Of a stretch of DNA of 64,000 bases, positions 29,255 through 41,400 are shown piece after piece. Both the position numbers and the translations under genes were made by a program. A model generated the notes under the pieces. It did no database searches. It saw only the letters and a program-made list of their open reading frames with translations, and was not told the origin of the DNA. Source of the DNA: Isoetes taiwanensis (lineage: Eukaryota > Streptophyta > Lycopodiopsida > Isoetales > Isoetaceae); assembly GCA_021234155.1 (NCBI GenBank), contig JAJEKV010000002.1:24730617-24794616 (forward strand), written 5' to 3'. Numbering within the stretch: position 1 is the stretch's first letter; each line of letters opens with the position of its first letter.

Positions 29255-31947
29255 TGTAACGGACCTGGCCACTTAATGGTTCAGTATACGCATTTGTGTA
29301 TGGTACGTATATGAGTTGTATATGTACTTGTGGCATCCATGCAGCATGAGCTCATGTAAACAAAGGGTTTATAAAAAAAAGGCAATATTGGAAAAGAGGG
29401 CTTTTTGTGGTACGTGAGGAATTTTTGCAAGAGAGGAGCTCGAGAAGGTATTGAGTTGCGAGAGGCTTTTGGGAGGAGGATTGCATCAAGTTGTGGAGGC
29501 AAGAGCTTGAAGAGACCGCATCGGATCGTTCTTCTCTTTCAGTGGGGGCTTTTCTCGTAGATTCTATGGATCACATGGCATTTGCTATGATTGGCTCATG
29601 CTTTTTGATAAAGGATTGGGTGTTGCTTATCTATTGATGTGAACCTAGATTCGAGAGATGGAATTTGCAGGCTTTGTTTGATAGATAGCATTGGATCTAA
29701 GCGAGGAATGATGGAGGAAACTTAATAGAAGCATATGGGCTCTTCCCAAGCAGTTGGGCATAGTTAGGAAGGCCGAAATTGCTGCCCTAGCAATCAGATT
29801 TGAGACAATAGAGTTAATTTGAATCACTTCAAGGCTTATGGATAGAGTCCAAAAGCTGGTCCAGCTCTGAGGCGCAATAATCCAGCTCCAAACACTCACG
29901 AAATGGGCTGCAATAGCACCCAAATGGGCCGAAATTGAAGCTCTGGGGCTGGTTGGAATGAATCCGAGTCGACATGGCTGTTCCGCAGTTGTTTGAAGAG
30001 ATCCTCCGACCCAAACCGCCTCAAAATGCATCAAAACGGTTGAATCGGGTTGATTTGAGTTGGGAGCAGATCGATTTGGGTTGGGTAAGTAAGTGGAGAA
30101 TCGATGCTAAAATCAGAGCCAAAGGGGCGAAATAGGTCTATGCTTTGCTTCTGTCCGTTTGTTTCTGTAACTTTTGGGTTTTTGGTCTTGATTTGTTGTT
30201 TATATGGAATTGCCAATTTGTTGCTTTGAATTCATTGTTTGCATGTTAAAAACTATAAAGCTATGTAATCATAGAAGGAATTGGGTTGTGCCTTGGCTTA
30301 AGGAAAGGTTGAGCATGAAGAGTGGGCATAATAATAACAACAAGATAAGAATTAGCATTCTATGAATGGTGGAAATAATTTAACTAAGAGAATATATGAT
30401 GCATTTATAAGAATAATAAGCTAATCGTAATTTTGGGCTTTTGGGGATGTCCAGGAGATGGGGCCTAGGTCCGGAATCCTTTGATGGATGTTATATGCGA
30501 TTCTGGTCATGAGGCTGAGTGGGTTTTAAGTCGGCAAAGTCGTGATTTCGAGAACATGCATTAGATGTGCTATTAAATTGAAAGCTAAGGAACTTGGGGG
30601 TTTTAATATGGAATATTAAAACCTTAGCTAATAATTTTTTAAAAGAAAAGCATGTTGGAACTTTGGAGACAGGAGAAGTTGGTAGAGAGTAATATGAGGT
30701 ATATGGAGTGTCCAGATGAGGCTATGGCATGGAGCACTATTCGTCTAAGTGTATATCTGTAAGTTTCTAAGTTGTTGCAATATTTTAACAAAAGCATCGT
30801 AGCTAATGGATTATCCTCATGGGAGAATGGTTCTGAGGTAAGTTTGCAATGTTTGGAATGTTGTTTTTCCTTGTTCAGTGAAGTACATAGGTATGGGAGC
30901 TACATCAATGATTGTTAGGCTTGTGACTTCCTCAACATGTTTGGATCAGTAAGTTAGCTACCTCAACATGGGCAAGTTGTACAGGCAACATCGGCAAGAG
31001 TATGATCTAGGCACATTTATCGTAGATTGTCTAATGAACTTCACATGTTATGGTCTTGCATTGTCCCACTGTTGATCTTGATCTTTTGTTATGTACTTGG
31101 AACCTCCGGGGTCGGACTTCTAGGTTCGGTGGCCTAGGTTGCTCTGGCATGCTTATGTTCATCTGTGTTTCTCTGTGATTATTGTGCTCTGTGACACCGG
31201 GCGTTAGTTCTCCTGGCCGGGATTGCTACGTCAATCAACTCTTGTGAACTCCATGGTAAGAGGTCCTCCAGCGCCAGACGTGGGCTGGGAAGGGTATGCG
31301 CATACGAGGTTTACCCCACCAACTCCGCCAACGGGGCTCGAAATGTGAGCTGGCCGGGCATTTCTCTGCTAACAGGGCCTGCATGTAGGCTGGCTGAGCT
31401 ACCCATTGTCCCGGAGCTATATTTCTGATGTTTTTTTTGTTCTGGCTATGTTCTTTGCTTTTGTTGCTCAGAGGTTGGTATTTACTTGGATTATGTTGTC
31501 ATTGTCTTAGCACTGTACTCACGTAGGATTTTCCGTCTGTGTTTATGCTTATCCGAGATTTTCAGAGTATTCCATGCATGCAGTGGCAGCCAGGGATCCC
31601 CACTTAGTCACGAGGACTAACCCCAGTGAGTGCATGTGCAGTGAATGAGCAAGGGATGGCAGCAGTGCAGCTGAGGATCGTGGTTGAGCGAAGCTCCTGG
31701 GTTGAATTGTTCACAATTAGATGTTATATTTGTTGAAGAATATGGATTCTTTGGATGTTAATGTTATCTGAATATATTGAGATCATAAGTATTTTGCTTA
31801 TTGAGTTTTGAGCGTGTCATTTCAACTGTGTAAGAGGAAGATTCAATTCTTCACCATATCCAATTGTTTGTCACACCAACCTAGAATTAGCACAGTATTG
31901 ACAAGATCCCGAGTTGCCTAGAGGGTCAACTCGGCAGGCTCGTCACA
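29255..31947 (+). mobile_element. Solo LTR, 2.69 kb
   Basis: Starts TGTAACGGACC and ends GGCTCGTCACA, TG...CA. Flanked by the 5-bp duplication GTTGA (29250-29254 and 31948-31952). It splits a coding sequence that is otherwise in frame. A TATA-like TTTATAAAAAAAAGG lies at about 29367-29381, consistent with U3 on the left and plus orientation. Only one LTR and no internal region, so it arose by LTR-LTR recombination. Family not identified, probably gypsy given the length. Confidence 0.85.
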
Positions 31948-31952
31948 GTTGA

Positions 31953-32497
31953 GGGTAGATAATGAGCATATGCGCGATTTGACCAGAGCCTTAGATTCTG
32001 ATCCCCTTAGAGTCTCGAAGGAGCAGGGTATTGCATACTTCCCTCCCAAATACTTATATGAGAGCCAGTGGGAGGATGTGAAGAATGGGGACTACAGATA
32101 TTGTCAAAGTTGTGGGGACAATTTGACTCAAGTTGGTTGGTATGCCTTGGGATGTGGACATCGTCTGCATTTGTGGTGCTTGTTGGATTAGATGATGGGC
32201 AGTAGGTTCTGTCCAGCGGAGGATGGATATATTATACCGGAGTGGCAATATGCCGTGCTTAACATGCAATCATGCATGCCCTCCTTGCCACCTCTAGTTG
32301 CTCTCAGGAGGGACAGAATGGCGCATGCATTCCAAAGCCAACGTGAGATGGACCTTTGGAGGGGGGTCGAAGAACCGCGCAAAGATGAGGATGTACCAGA
32401 TATTAACCAGTACCTGCCTCCCGCTCCTGGGCCACAAGGTGATTGGGTAAACACTGGTCCAGACGTGGTGGTGGAGGATGATTACCTTGTCTCATGA
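31953..32497 (+). pseudogene. Coiled-coil/RING-like gene, 3' piece
   Basis: Continues as RVDNEHMRDLTRALDSDPLR, then YFPPKYLYESQWEDV, then the zinc-binding motif CQSCGDNL...YALGCGHRLHLWCLLD. A single TAG at about 32189 follows, then MMGSRFCPAEDG and IIPEWQYAVLNMQ. The spacing C-x2-C-x(13)-C-x-H-x2-H-x2-C is RING-like, with a further CP about ten residues on. It ends with a Pro/Asp-rich tail and TGA at 32495. Could be a decayed ubiquitin-ligase-like gene or a transposon accessory protein; not identified. Confidence 0.55.
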
Positions 32498-33480
32498 GCT
32501 TCCAATACACTTCTATCTATATTATTTTTTTGATATTTTTTCCTGAGATCAGATGCACATGAACCCAAGTTCGTTGACGAGGATTTGTTTGACTTAATAG
32601 AATTTTGGGCATTGCATTGCCGCATTGAGTTATGTAATAATTAAGTATGCGAGTGAATCAAAACATCTGGACATCTGGACCTCTAGTCAAGCCTTCTTTC
32701 CTTTGAACATCATAGTAGATAAAACCATGGTGACCACTGAAAAGAAAGGACTGATGTAGAGGGACTGATGTAGTGGATCGTGTATCTTGTGAAACCTCAC
32801 CTCCATCAAAATCGGCTCGACTGGCTGTGGCTGTTTGGCCTATTGGCATGCGTAGATTACTTCTCATCAGCAAGATTCTTCTGCATGCGAAGGAGCAAGC
32901 AGCAATGGAAGGCGAGACAGTTTTGATGGGGGTAGGGGTTCTCAAGGCACTTAGGTCGACTGAGGTGGTGATGATGATCAGGATGAGATTCGTTCTCAAG
33001 GCAGTTAGGTCGAATGTTGAATCCGAATATCACATGTGGATCATGTATCTTATGAACCCTCTTCGGGATCAGATTCGTCTCAACTGGTCTGTGGCTGTTT
33101 AGCCCCTTGGCATAAGTAGATTACTTCTCATCAGCAAGATTCTGTGGCATGCGAAGGGGCGAGCAGCAATGGAAGTCGAGACGAATCTGATCCAGGAAGG
33201 GTTCTCAAGACACTACGGTCGATTGAGGTAATAGTAATCATCCTTGTGAACCTTCTTGTGAACATAATGATATGAAACGTGTGAACACAGTGATATGAAA
33301 TATGAAAGATAGAACACGGTAACAAATTGTTTAAACGACAAAAACTTATAACAAAAAACTTTACTTTTTATTAATAGTGCCAGAACGAAAAACTTTACTT
33401 TTTATTAATAGTGCCAGAACGATTACAATAGATTGAAAATCCTCATCTACGGTTACAATAGATTGAAGTTACTCATCACA
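32498..33480. repeat. Gene-free stretch with a duplicated segment of about 260 bp
   Basis: 32764-32990 and 33020-33235 are related. Both read GGATCNTGTATCTT...CTGGCTGTGGCTGTTT...GTAGATTACTTCTCATCAGC...GCAGCAATGGAAG...GGTTCTCAAGGCAC. A third, partial unit lies at about 32975-33010. No gene seen. A perfect 34-bp tandem (CTTTACTTTTTATTAATAGT core) is at about 33354-33421. Confidence 0.8.
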
Positions 33481-33485
33481 TCATC

Positions 33486-34800
33486 TTTCTAAGCATCACT
33501 TATCTTCATCAATTTCATCATCTGGGGTTCCGTCCTCTTGTGTCTGCTGGCCTAGGTTCAACATCCTATGGCCTTTTTACTTACTACAACGTCCTCGAGA
33601 TGTGTTTCTTCTGACACGTTGCCTGTTTATCTGGGTAATTAGCATTGGAGAGTCCGCTAGATCACGTACAGTTAAGTCCTCAGACGGAACTCCGGTATTA
33701 CTTGCACCTGGCCCTTCTATATCAGACTCCGCAGTATCTTTGCTGTCGTCTTACTCGTCTGAGAATATGTTCTCATCTAAATCATCTTCGGCGTCGACAA
33801 AATGGGTATGCTGAATGCCTTCGTCAACATGATTAGCGGCATTTACTGCAAGTAGCTCGTTTTCACTGTCTTCAAAGCTGTCCTCTTCCACTTTGGAATC
33901 TGCATCCATGAAAGGAAGCTGTAGCTTATCACTACGGCTGCACCACTGTTGCGATTCAAAACCTGCCAGTTTGAGAAGTTATATGCAAGTTTGTCAGCCT
34001 TCTTATGCAGCAGGCGATTTCGCGTGACACTATGTATGTACTTATATGCACTCCAATTCCTCTCACTTGCACTATTGGAGGATACCAAGGAGAGGATAGT
34101 CATTGCAAGGGATTGTAATGTATCAGTAACTTATCCGTGGGCTTGCCACCATGCATAGGATTCCATATTGGGCTCCTTCTTATAACTCTCCAATGCGTCG
34201 TGAAGCTCTTCATCTGCTCACCTTCCACTCAAGTTTTGGTACTCGATTAACTCGGCAATGAAAAGCTTGTAGTCCGAGCTGTTAGGATAGTACATTTTTG
34301 CAACCTTCTTCAATGAACCCATAACTTCCTTATCTGTATGTTGGTCCATACTATGGTTGTGCAGGTCTAAGACATGTGTGGCGCGATGAAGGTCATTATA
34401 CGACTTCTTCCATCGTACAATGAAGTCCCTGAGCAGTGCTGTGCGCTTGGCATTGTCAAAGGGCGCATTGGGCCCGTCACGTTCTAGGAATGATTGAATT
34501 GAGTGCCAACACCTCCAGCCTTATCAGTGCTTGCTTCGAAGAATCAAGGGTTTTGATGGCATGACAAATAGATTGCATGCACCTCACAACATTCTTTACG
34601 CCTTTCCAAAATGTCTCCCGCCCAAGCATTTCTCGAAGGGCAATGACTTGCTGTCGGTGTTTGGATGCATTTTTTCCCTTCTGCCTCCTCCCCCATTCAA
34701 CGAAGTCTGTATGATTGAAGGTTGAGATAATTGAGTCACGACACCGAAGCACTCTTTCAAGACAAATGTAATTGGAACCAAATCAAGTCTAACCAGGATT
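33486..34800 (-). pseudogene. hAT transposase C-terminal part
   Basis: Contains LRCRDSIISTFNHTDFVEWG-like sequence at 34477-34752. At 33843-34103 is SNSASERNWSAYKYIHSVTR followed by NRLLHKKADKLAYNFSN, the hAT dimerisation block with S-x-x-E-R-x-(W/F)-S. It ends in an Asp/Glu-rich tail (VDAEDDLDENIFSDE, about 33770-33815). Several stops. Confidence 0.82.
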
Positions 34801-34919
34801 CATGAGTGCTAGGGCCTTCTGACGCAATGACTTGTATATGGCATAAATTGCTGGCTTCTTTGTGATGAACTTTACAAGAGGACGCGCTTTTTGAATGGGA
34901 TCTTTGAACCACAAGTGTG

Positions 34920-35804
34920 CTATAAGAACCAATCCTTGAGCAACAAGTTTAGGCAATGGCATTGGCAGCTAGTGGCATGCAATCCTGGAAATTCGAACTC
35001 CAACAATTCACCCGCTAACTTACAATTAGATGCGTTATCCATTACAACCGGAAATATTCTCTTCGGTCCAAAACTCTCAATCACAGCCTTTGTTTTCTGA
35101 AAAATCCAATCTCCTGTCACCTGATCAGTTTTAGTTTCCACGGTCTTCAAAAATACTTCACCCCCTGGATACAAGATCATGAAGTTTATAAGGTGGTCCT
35201 TGTTTACATTGCTCCAACCATCAGTCACTAGTGAAGCTGGCTTGGCTTCAGTAACACGACACAACTTCATCTCCACCCTCTCGACCATTTTCCTGTGTAT
35301 TTCATCGACCATTTTGTTATTGGCATACTTGTATGAAGGCAACCTAAAAGCCGACCCCGCTTTGGCAACTTCTTGGAAGGCTTCTTTCATTGCTTTGTGT
35401 TTTAAGACATGTGGAGATAATCCGGCATATAAAAATGCCTCCACGACCTTCAATTGTGTCTTCTTCAGTTGCTCTAATGTTAAACACTGGTCCACCCTCT
35501 GTTGCTTAGTCTGTCTTTCCACTATTTCAATTGTCTCTGCTATTCTTTTTTCGCTCATGCTTAACCCTATTGACCCTAGTCCGCCCTCTGATTGGTACAT
35601 TGGCGCTATAGGAGGGTTAGTGTAATTGATCTCTTTGGTTTGACACGGTCCTTGACTATCCCTTGGCTGTGTTCTTCTGATGGTGTTCTTTTTTCGAGAC
35701 AACACTTCAATTGCATCTTGTCGTAGGTCGATAGATGCAGTACAAGTTTGCACCCCAATTTTAGTCCCGTAAAATATGAGCTCGAATTCTTGTCGCAGAT
35801 CCAT
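34920..35804 (-). pseudogene. hAT transposase core (DUF659-like)
   Basis: A 294-codon open frame. It holds QLKKTQLKVVEAFLYAGLSP, then AGSAFRLPSY, then the catalytic-site region PASLVTDGWSNVN, then FPVVMDNASNCKLAGELLE and TSCQCHCLNLLLKD. D-G-W-S and M-D-N-A-S-N-C hold the first two acidic residues of the hAT RNase H-like fold. CHCLNLLLKD is the conserved Cys-His block. The frame is unusually intact for this window. It ends in a stop at 34920, after which decayed frames continue (WFKDPIQKARPLVKFIT). Confidence 0.88.
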
Positions 35805-36031
35805 TTATTGACGTGTACCCACAAAACACACATCGCCAATCATTCTGACCAGATTCCTTCACAAATCCCCACTCTGGACCTCTCTTTCGAGCACCAGATT
35901 TCGACATACACTTCTTCCACGTGCTGCTGCAACCCCCGTGGCCCTGCCATGACCACGCGACGCCCCCGCACCCTAGATGATGATGCATGACCACCGGGGG
36001 TGCCTGATGTAGATGCATGACCAGCTGCCAT
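35761..36031 (-). pseudogene. hAT transposase N-terminus with BED zinc finger
   Basis: ATG at 36031 opens MAAGHASTSGTPGGHASSSR. A frame change near 35900 then leads to DWRCVFCGYTSINGSATRIR and AHIL, a BED-type finger (C-x2-C...H). BED fingers bind DNA in hAT and related transposases. Confidence 0.75.
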
Positions 36032-36469
36032 TCCTGCTGCTAAAATTATTGTCTCTGCTCTGCTATCCTAAAGACTCCTTAAACGTTCGAACTAAAGGCC
36101 GACATGTATATATGCGAAGGAGCAAGCTCACTACGCATATGTTATATCGATGTTTCGTTCGAGCGTAAGGAGGGAAGGACAAGAACCTATAGGTCTCTCA
36201 GGAACAGAGTAGGAACCCAAGGTCTGAAAACTCTGGGAAGGAGTAATCTCACTTCACATATTCCGGCATTAGGCCCCGATCACAAAGCCCACATCTCAAA
36301 GGCTGACCATTTCCCAAGGAGTATGTTGACTCAATCTGGTAGTCAATATTCGAGGTGAATTCTAAGGCTAAACACGTTTTTCTTATATATAATAATATAC
36401 CTGCTCAAAACAGACCAAACAGTGGCGCAAAAACTTTTTTTCCTTAACAAAATGCCCTAAAACATTTTG

Positions 36470-36648
36470 TTTCGCTTACGCGAAAACATTTTCACATAAG
36501 CGAAGTCAACTGTTTCGCTTACGCGAAGTTTAAAAATTTTTGCATAAGTTTCGCTTATACGAAAATATTCGCGTAAGCGAAACTTCAGTTTCGCTAACGC
36601 GAAAATGTTTTCGCGTAAGCGAAATAGTTGTTTCGCTTAAGCGAAAAT
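36470..36648. repeat. Array of palindromic TTTCGCTTACGCGAAA-like motifs
   Basis: About eight variants in 180 bp: TTTCGCTTACGCGAA, ATAAGCGAAG, TTTCGCTTACGCGAAG, TTTCGCTTATACGAAAA, TTCGCGTAAGCGAAA, TTTCGCTAACGCGAAA, TTTCGCGTAAGCGAAA, TTTCGCTTAAGCGAAA. Each is a 16-bp near-perfect palindrome around TTCGC...GCGAA. Located about 440 bp upstream of the hAT ATG. hAT transposases bind subterminal repeats, so these are candidate binding sites. Confidence 0.9.
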
Positions 36649-37059
36649 TTCTCGGTGTCCGAAATGTTTTTTAACGTATTTTTGACGTATACTTCAAAGT
36701 TCTGCCTTATCTTTCGAATAATACGTATTGCATATAAAACGTATACATACAATATTGAACCTATCCCTGCTACAGGCCCCGTTCCAAGGGGGATTTATGT
36801 GACGCTGATAATGTGTTACTTGACGTGTTCCAGAGCGTCGACATCCCGGAGCTTGTTGAGGAAGCAAGTGTATAGCAAAGCTTTTGCATATTTTATTTTT
36901 TGAATTTATTCATCATATTTAACTCTAATATATTACGTATATCACAAGAACTCCATCATGATATCTTATATTTGGAGTTGTACCTGATACCTTATACTAG
37001 GAGCTACTCCATGTGATTGTATATTAAAGGTGGCAAAAATTTAAATGTTGGACCAATTT

Positions 37060-37160
37060 CGAACCCATGACCTCAAAGCAATGAAATTTAAAGTCCCTAC
37101 TCCTAGACTTGATATTGCTCACATTTGAACTTATGACCTCCATTGAACCAACATATTAGT
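37060..37160 (-). repeat. tRNA-promoter-like SINE fragments
   Basis: On the minus strand two B-box-like motifs, GGTCATGGGTTCGAAATT (about 37060-37080) and GGTCATAAGTTCAAATG (about 37118-37135), resemble each other and the GGTCCATAGGTTCAAGC near 57640. They look like heads of old tRNA-derived SINEs; ends not defined. Confidence 0.4.
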
Positions 37161-37423
37161 AAAATTAAGTATTGTCTATGTGAGTTTCTTAACAAGATAC
37201 CAAGGCAGCTTAGGTATATCCTCAACTATAAAATCTATAAGTAGATGCCTTCACAATAATGTTCCTTATAGATCCAACTCCAGATGTAATTGTCAAGATG
37301 CTCCCAACAATAATAGAAACCTGTTCAATGTTTTAAATGTGTATTTAGACAAAAGAAAAAATGTGGACCTATATGTACTATTAGATATTCGTAAACTATA
37401 TGAGCCATTATGATTGCAGAAGA

Positions 37424-37443
37424 TAGATAGATTTTTAACATCC
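37424..37443 (-). repeat. Possible SINE tail
   Basis: The reverse complement reads GATGTTAAAAATCTATCTATC, close to GACGTTAAAATACTATCTATC of the SINE at 6095-6296. Short, so tentative. Confidence 0.4.
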
Positions 37444-37793
37444 ACGGGGATCCAATCAAGTAATGGGACGAGGAAAGTATCAAAGGCTTCAAATATGCTC
37501 AAGTATGCTAAAGACTTATTATAAACCTGCTTAAAACGTTTTGAGGAGTTGAATACAATAACTATGATAGATGTCTAAGCATGATTTCATTTTTCTCTTC
37601 CTTTTTCTATGGGATTGTATGCAATCATAACAACTTATCCCAACGTTTGTTGGACAGCAAAATAACACATTAAAATACTCTGCAAACATTTAAAATATAT
37701 GCCAAATGTAAGAATCTACTTACAAGACTTTCATTCTGTACCTCGGGTATGATGGGTACTTTATTGTAATACCTATTTTTTGGAGATAGAATC

Positions 37794-37921
37794 GTTCCTA
37801 ACAAAGGGTTTATCCATTTTTATAAGTTGAGCATGTATTTGAATTTTGAGCATACTATGTTCCTAACAAAGGGTTATCCATTTCTATAAGTTGAGCATGT
37901 AATTGAATTTTGAGCATCCTA
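37794..37921. repeat. Tandem duplication of about 64 bp
   Basis: GTTCCTAACAAAGGG...TAAGTTGAGCATGTA...TTGAATTTTGAGCAT appears twice in a row with a few differences. Confidence 0.9.
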
Positions 37922-37969
37922 TTTTGGGTTCTTTAGCCTAATGGACATTGGAATATTTTTGGGCCTAGG

Positions 37970-38475
37970 TCTGCGATATGGTATGTGGGGTATGGGATAA
38001 AGACTTGAAAATATTGGGGACCATTGGATACGATTTCTGCGATGGATTCACCCTTTTAGTGTGTTTGTTATCACTAAAGGTGCTAATGCATAACATTCGG
38101 TACCAAGGCCAAGTTCAATTCCTTGTGGCAACATTGATATGCTTGAGAGCAAGCATCTCGAGGTTGGAAAGGGATTGATATGGTCTATGAGATATGGGAT
38201 AAAGTCCTGGAAAGGTTGGAGCTCATTGGATGATGGTTTCTATGAAATGTCCGCTCTTTTGGTGCGTTGGTTATCACTAGAGTTGGCATAGCAATTCCTC
38301 ATGGCAATATTAATGTTTCCATATGCTTGAGGGCCAGCATCTCAGGAAGAGAAAGAATTGATATGGTCTATGGGGTATGGGATAAAGTCTTGGAAAGGTT
38401 AGGGCATATGAGATAAGGATTTCGATGAAAGATTCGCTCTTTTGGGGTGTGGGTTATCACTAGAGGTGGCGTACC
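37970..38475. repeat. Three tandem units of about 190 bp
   Basis: Units near 37975, 38178 and 38365 each read ATATGGTNTNTGGGGTATGG, then GATAAAGNCTTGGAAA, then a GGTTATCACTAGAGG stretch and CAATTCCTNNTGGCAA. Divergence is substantial. No coding potential seen. Confidence 0.75.
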
Positions 38476-41400
38476 AATTTACTTGTTGCTTGTTGCTTAC
38501 TGTCAATATTTCAGTTAGGGATAAGGACCGTCCATGCCATTATGCAAGATAAGGGCCTTGGGGCGAGCCCGTTATGGCAAGCCAGATCCGCGCCCGCAAT
38601 GGCTTGCGGACGGCCATTTCCCGATGTAATAAGTGTGGGGAGTCAATTTCCCCATCCATGTGACAGTGACGTGACCGTGGGTGTCCAAAAAAAAAAGGCA
38701 AAATTGATGCTCTATACTATTTTTGCTCGAACTCTTTCTCTGCGACTGTTTCTGGAGGTCGATTCTTGGGCGCTGGCACGGTAGGGCGTTGCCTACTCTC
38801 ACGCTTCCTGGTGGTACGGTTTCTCTAATTCTTGCAAGCAGAGTTTCGGTATGGTAGGGATTCTTGTAAGTTTCTGATTGCATCTCGTTTTTTGTTTCTA
38901 AAAACCTCGGATTATCAAAAGCTTGGATTGGAGCCGAATATCAGAGTGGTTGTGCTTGTTTGCATAAAGGGGAAGAATTGGATTTGCCTTAGATCAAATG
39001 TCGAGTTTACACCCACTGCATCCTCTCCTCTATTTCCTTTGCATGCCCTGCCCTGCACGGCCCTACACTGTTTCCTTTGCATCCCCTACCCTGCTCTGTT
39101 TCCATTGCATGGCGTCCCTTGCTTTGGGAGATATGTTAAAAACTCTGTTTCCTCTACGGATGAAATGGCGTGATATACTGCTAAGAAAATAGAGTATACG
39201 AGAAATATTGGCAAAGCAGTAATGGAATCCAATAAAGAGTCGAAATCTTTTTGCTCCGCCTATGTTTCGCACTGAAGCTCTGTTTTCTTTGCCAGAGAAA
39301 TGGCATGACATGCTGCAGAAAGGAATTGAAAATATAGGAATGGAATTGAAAATTTTTGCTCCACTCCTGTGTTTTACAGCCCCTGTTTCACACTAAAGCT
39401 CTGCCGGAACTAAGCTCGATCTTGTGCAAGAACGGTGGATCTGCAAGTTAGGTACCTAATTTGTAATGAAAAATCTTTCATTTTTCTGCAGATGGTGAAT
39501 ACAAAAGATTGACGCCTGGTTGCCAAAAGGGCTTCTTGTTGGGACTCTAAGGTTGACCACCGAGGGTGCAAACACTCTGGGGGCTAAGGAATCTAGATCC
39601 ATGATCTTGTGCATGAGATTGATGTTGAGACAACACCCTCGAGCTCCAAAGGAAGGCGGATAGAAGACGTAATGGGGCAACACATTAACCAGGTATATCT
39701 TGAATGATTAAAATGTGCAATCTGACGGGTATGGCAACACAATACCTTCGGGGAAGGGTTTCTTATCCTTTACAGACCCGGATGATACAGTCTGTACCCA
39801 ATTTTTAGGATTGAATACTATGGATGTCTCTGGCACCCAAGGGTTCCCTCTGCCTCTCGTTTTTTAACTATTTCATTATATATGGACTACTGCATTGCCA
39901 AAGCCTTATGTGACATCCAAGCCTCAGATTCAGGACCATGAATAGCCCATTTGATAATTTCGTTTTTTCCATGTATTATAGCGTTTGGTTCATCTTTTAT
40001 TCTGGACCATTGATGTGAGGAATATTCACAGATCAAGGGCCCTTAATTTTTTACACACGCACCCCACGAAAGTTTCAAAGGTGCAAAACAGACCAATGGT
40101 TCGTGCCAAAAACAAAAAAATAAAAATAAAAAATTGCAAAACCCATTGAAGGCGGCTATGGACTGCCGGAATGAACAAAAGGGCTAGCAGAAGTGCTAAT
40201 AGCTGAGCTTCACCCCATCGGCCACGCCTGTCCCATGGTCAGGCAACTACGATTCACAGATGGTGGATAGATTTACGTCTATGCTCCAGGATTGTTAACA
40301 TCTGTTACACCATCACCCACCTGCACACGGGCAAAGAAAAATACAGTTTAAATGATCTAACTGAGTAGTATCCAAATCCGTTTCTGTTGCACCTTTCTCT
40401 TCTGCTTTCTCTGCTGTAGGTGTGCTTTTCAGTGGGGCATCCACCAGACGGCTCTGCTTTGCTCTAACGGCTGTTTGTAAGGCTATTTCAAACCCACCTC
40501 CTCAACCCAACCACCTCTCCATTCACGGCCCATATTCATACCTTCCCGCCCATAACAGGTAATAATTCTTCTTCAACTAATGCTTTGTCTGCAGCTGCAG
40601 CCCATTCTTCTGCCTCCTTACTCAGCAACGAAAAGCAAGAACATCATGACCGAGGCGAAGGGACACATTCAAGAAGCTCGTTTAGGGCTTTGGGCCCAGA
40701 TCTAATGCGGCATGCTCCTCCATTCTGGCAGGGGACAAAACCCTCTTCCCTTGCATTTTAGCAACACAACCAACCGCGCCGGAAAATAGGGCGGTTACCG
40801 GGATGCCTAAACACTAACCCCACAGAAGAAATAAACACACAAGAAATCCCCCCACAACCCGACTTCCAAGTCAGGCATGCCCCGCCGAGGAGGTCCTCAC
40901 TGTCCATTTGCCCAGTAGCCTTCACATGCATTCCAAATTTGGACCAACTGAACCTTTGCAAAAAAATCCATGAAAAAAGGAGTTGCAAAGCACCCAAAAT
41001 AGCAATAACCATTCAAGCTCCTCCCACATGGCAAATTATACCATTTTTTATACAATACGCTACTGAAATCATAGTCCTAACCACTGCCAGAATACCCTCC
41101 TCCAACCCAAAACGAAATTAGCACACTATATGGGTCATCCATGAAGATCTTATCGATAGATATTCCTCTTGTAACTGGACAATGCATTTGTATGAAACAG
41201 AAATAGGTATGTGATTTTATATCTTTTATATTTTTTAATAAGCATGTGTATTACCTCATTGTTAAGGTTTTGTTAAGGTTCTATACTGGAAGGAAATCAT
41301 GTGGATACGTCTTTGATGGTGATGAAAGGTTGACCGGGCATATTGTGCCTCTTGTTTATTTAGCACTCATGAACGATACCTTATGCCCTACTTGGGTAGG

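Larger units (their letters stand above)
33486..36031 (-). mobile_element. hAT-superfamily DNA transposon (transposase region)
   Basis: Minus-strand transposase remnants run from a BED zinc finger (about 35761-36031) through a DUF659-type core (34920-35804) to the hAT dimerisation region (33843-34103) and an acidic tail ending near 33486. Terminal inverted repeats and an 8-bp target duplication were not found, so the outer limits are unknown. The palindrome array at 36470-36648 lies where the 5' subterminal region would be. Confidence 0.8.

Noticed and set aside
33300-36800. Terminal inverted repeats of the hAT element, for example CAGGGATAGG near 36760
   Set aside because: No partner found near 33.2-33.5 kb and no 8-bp duplication, so ends left open.
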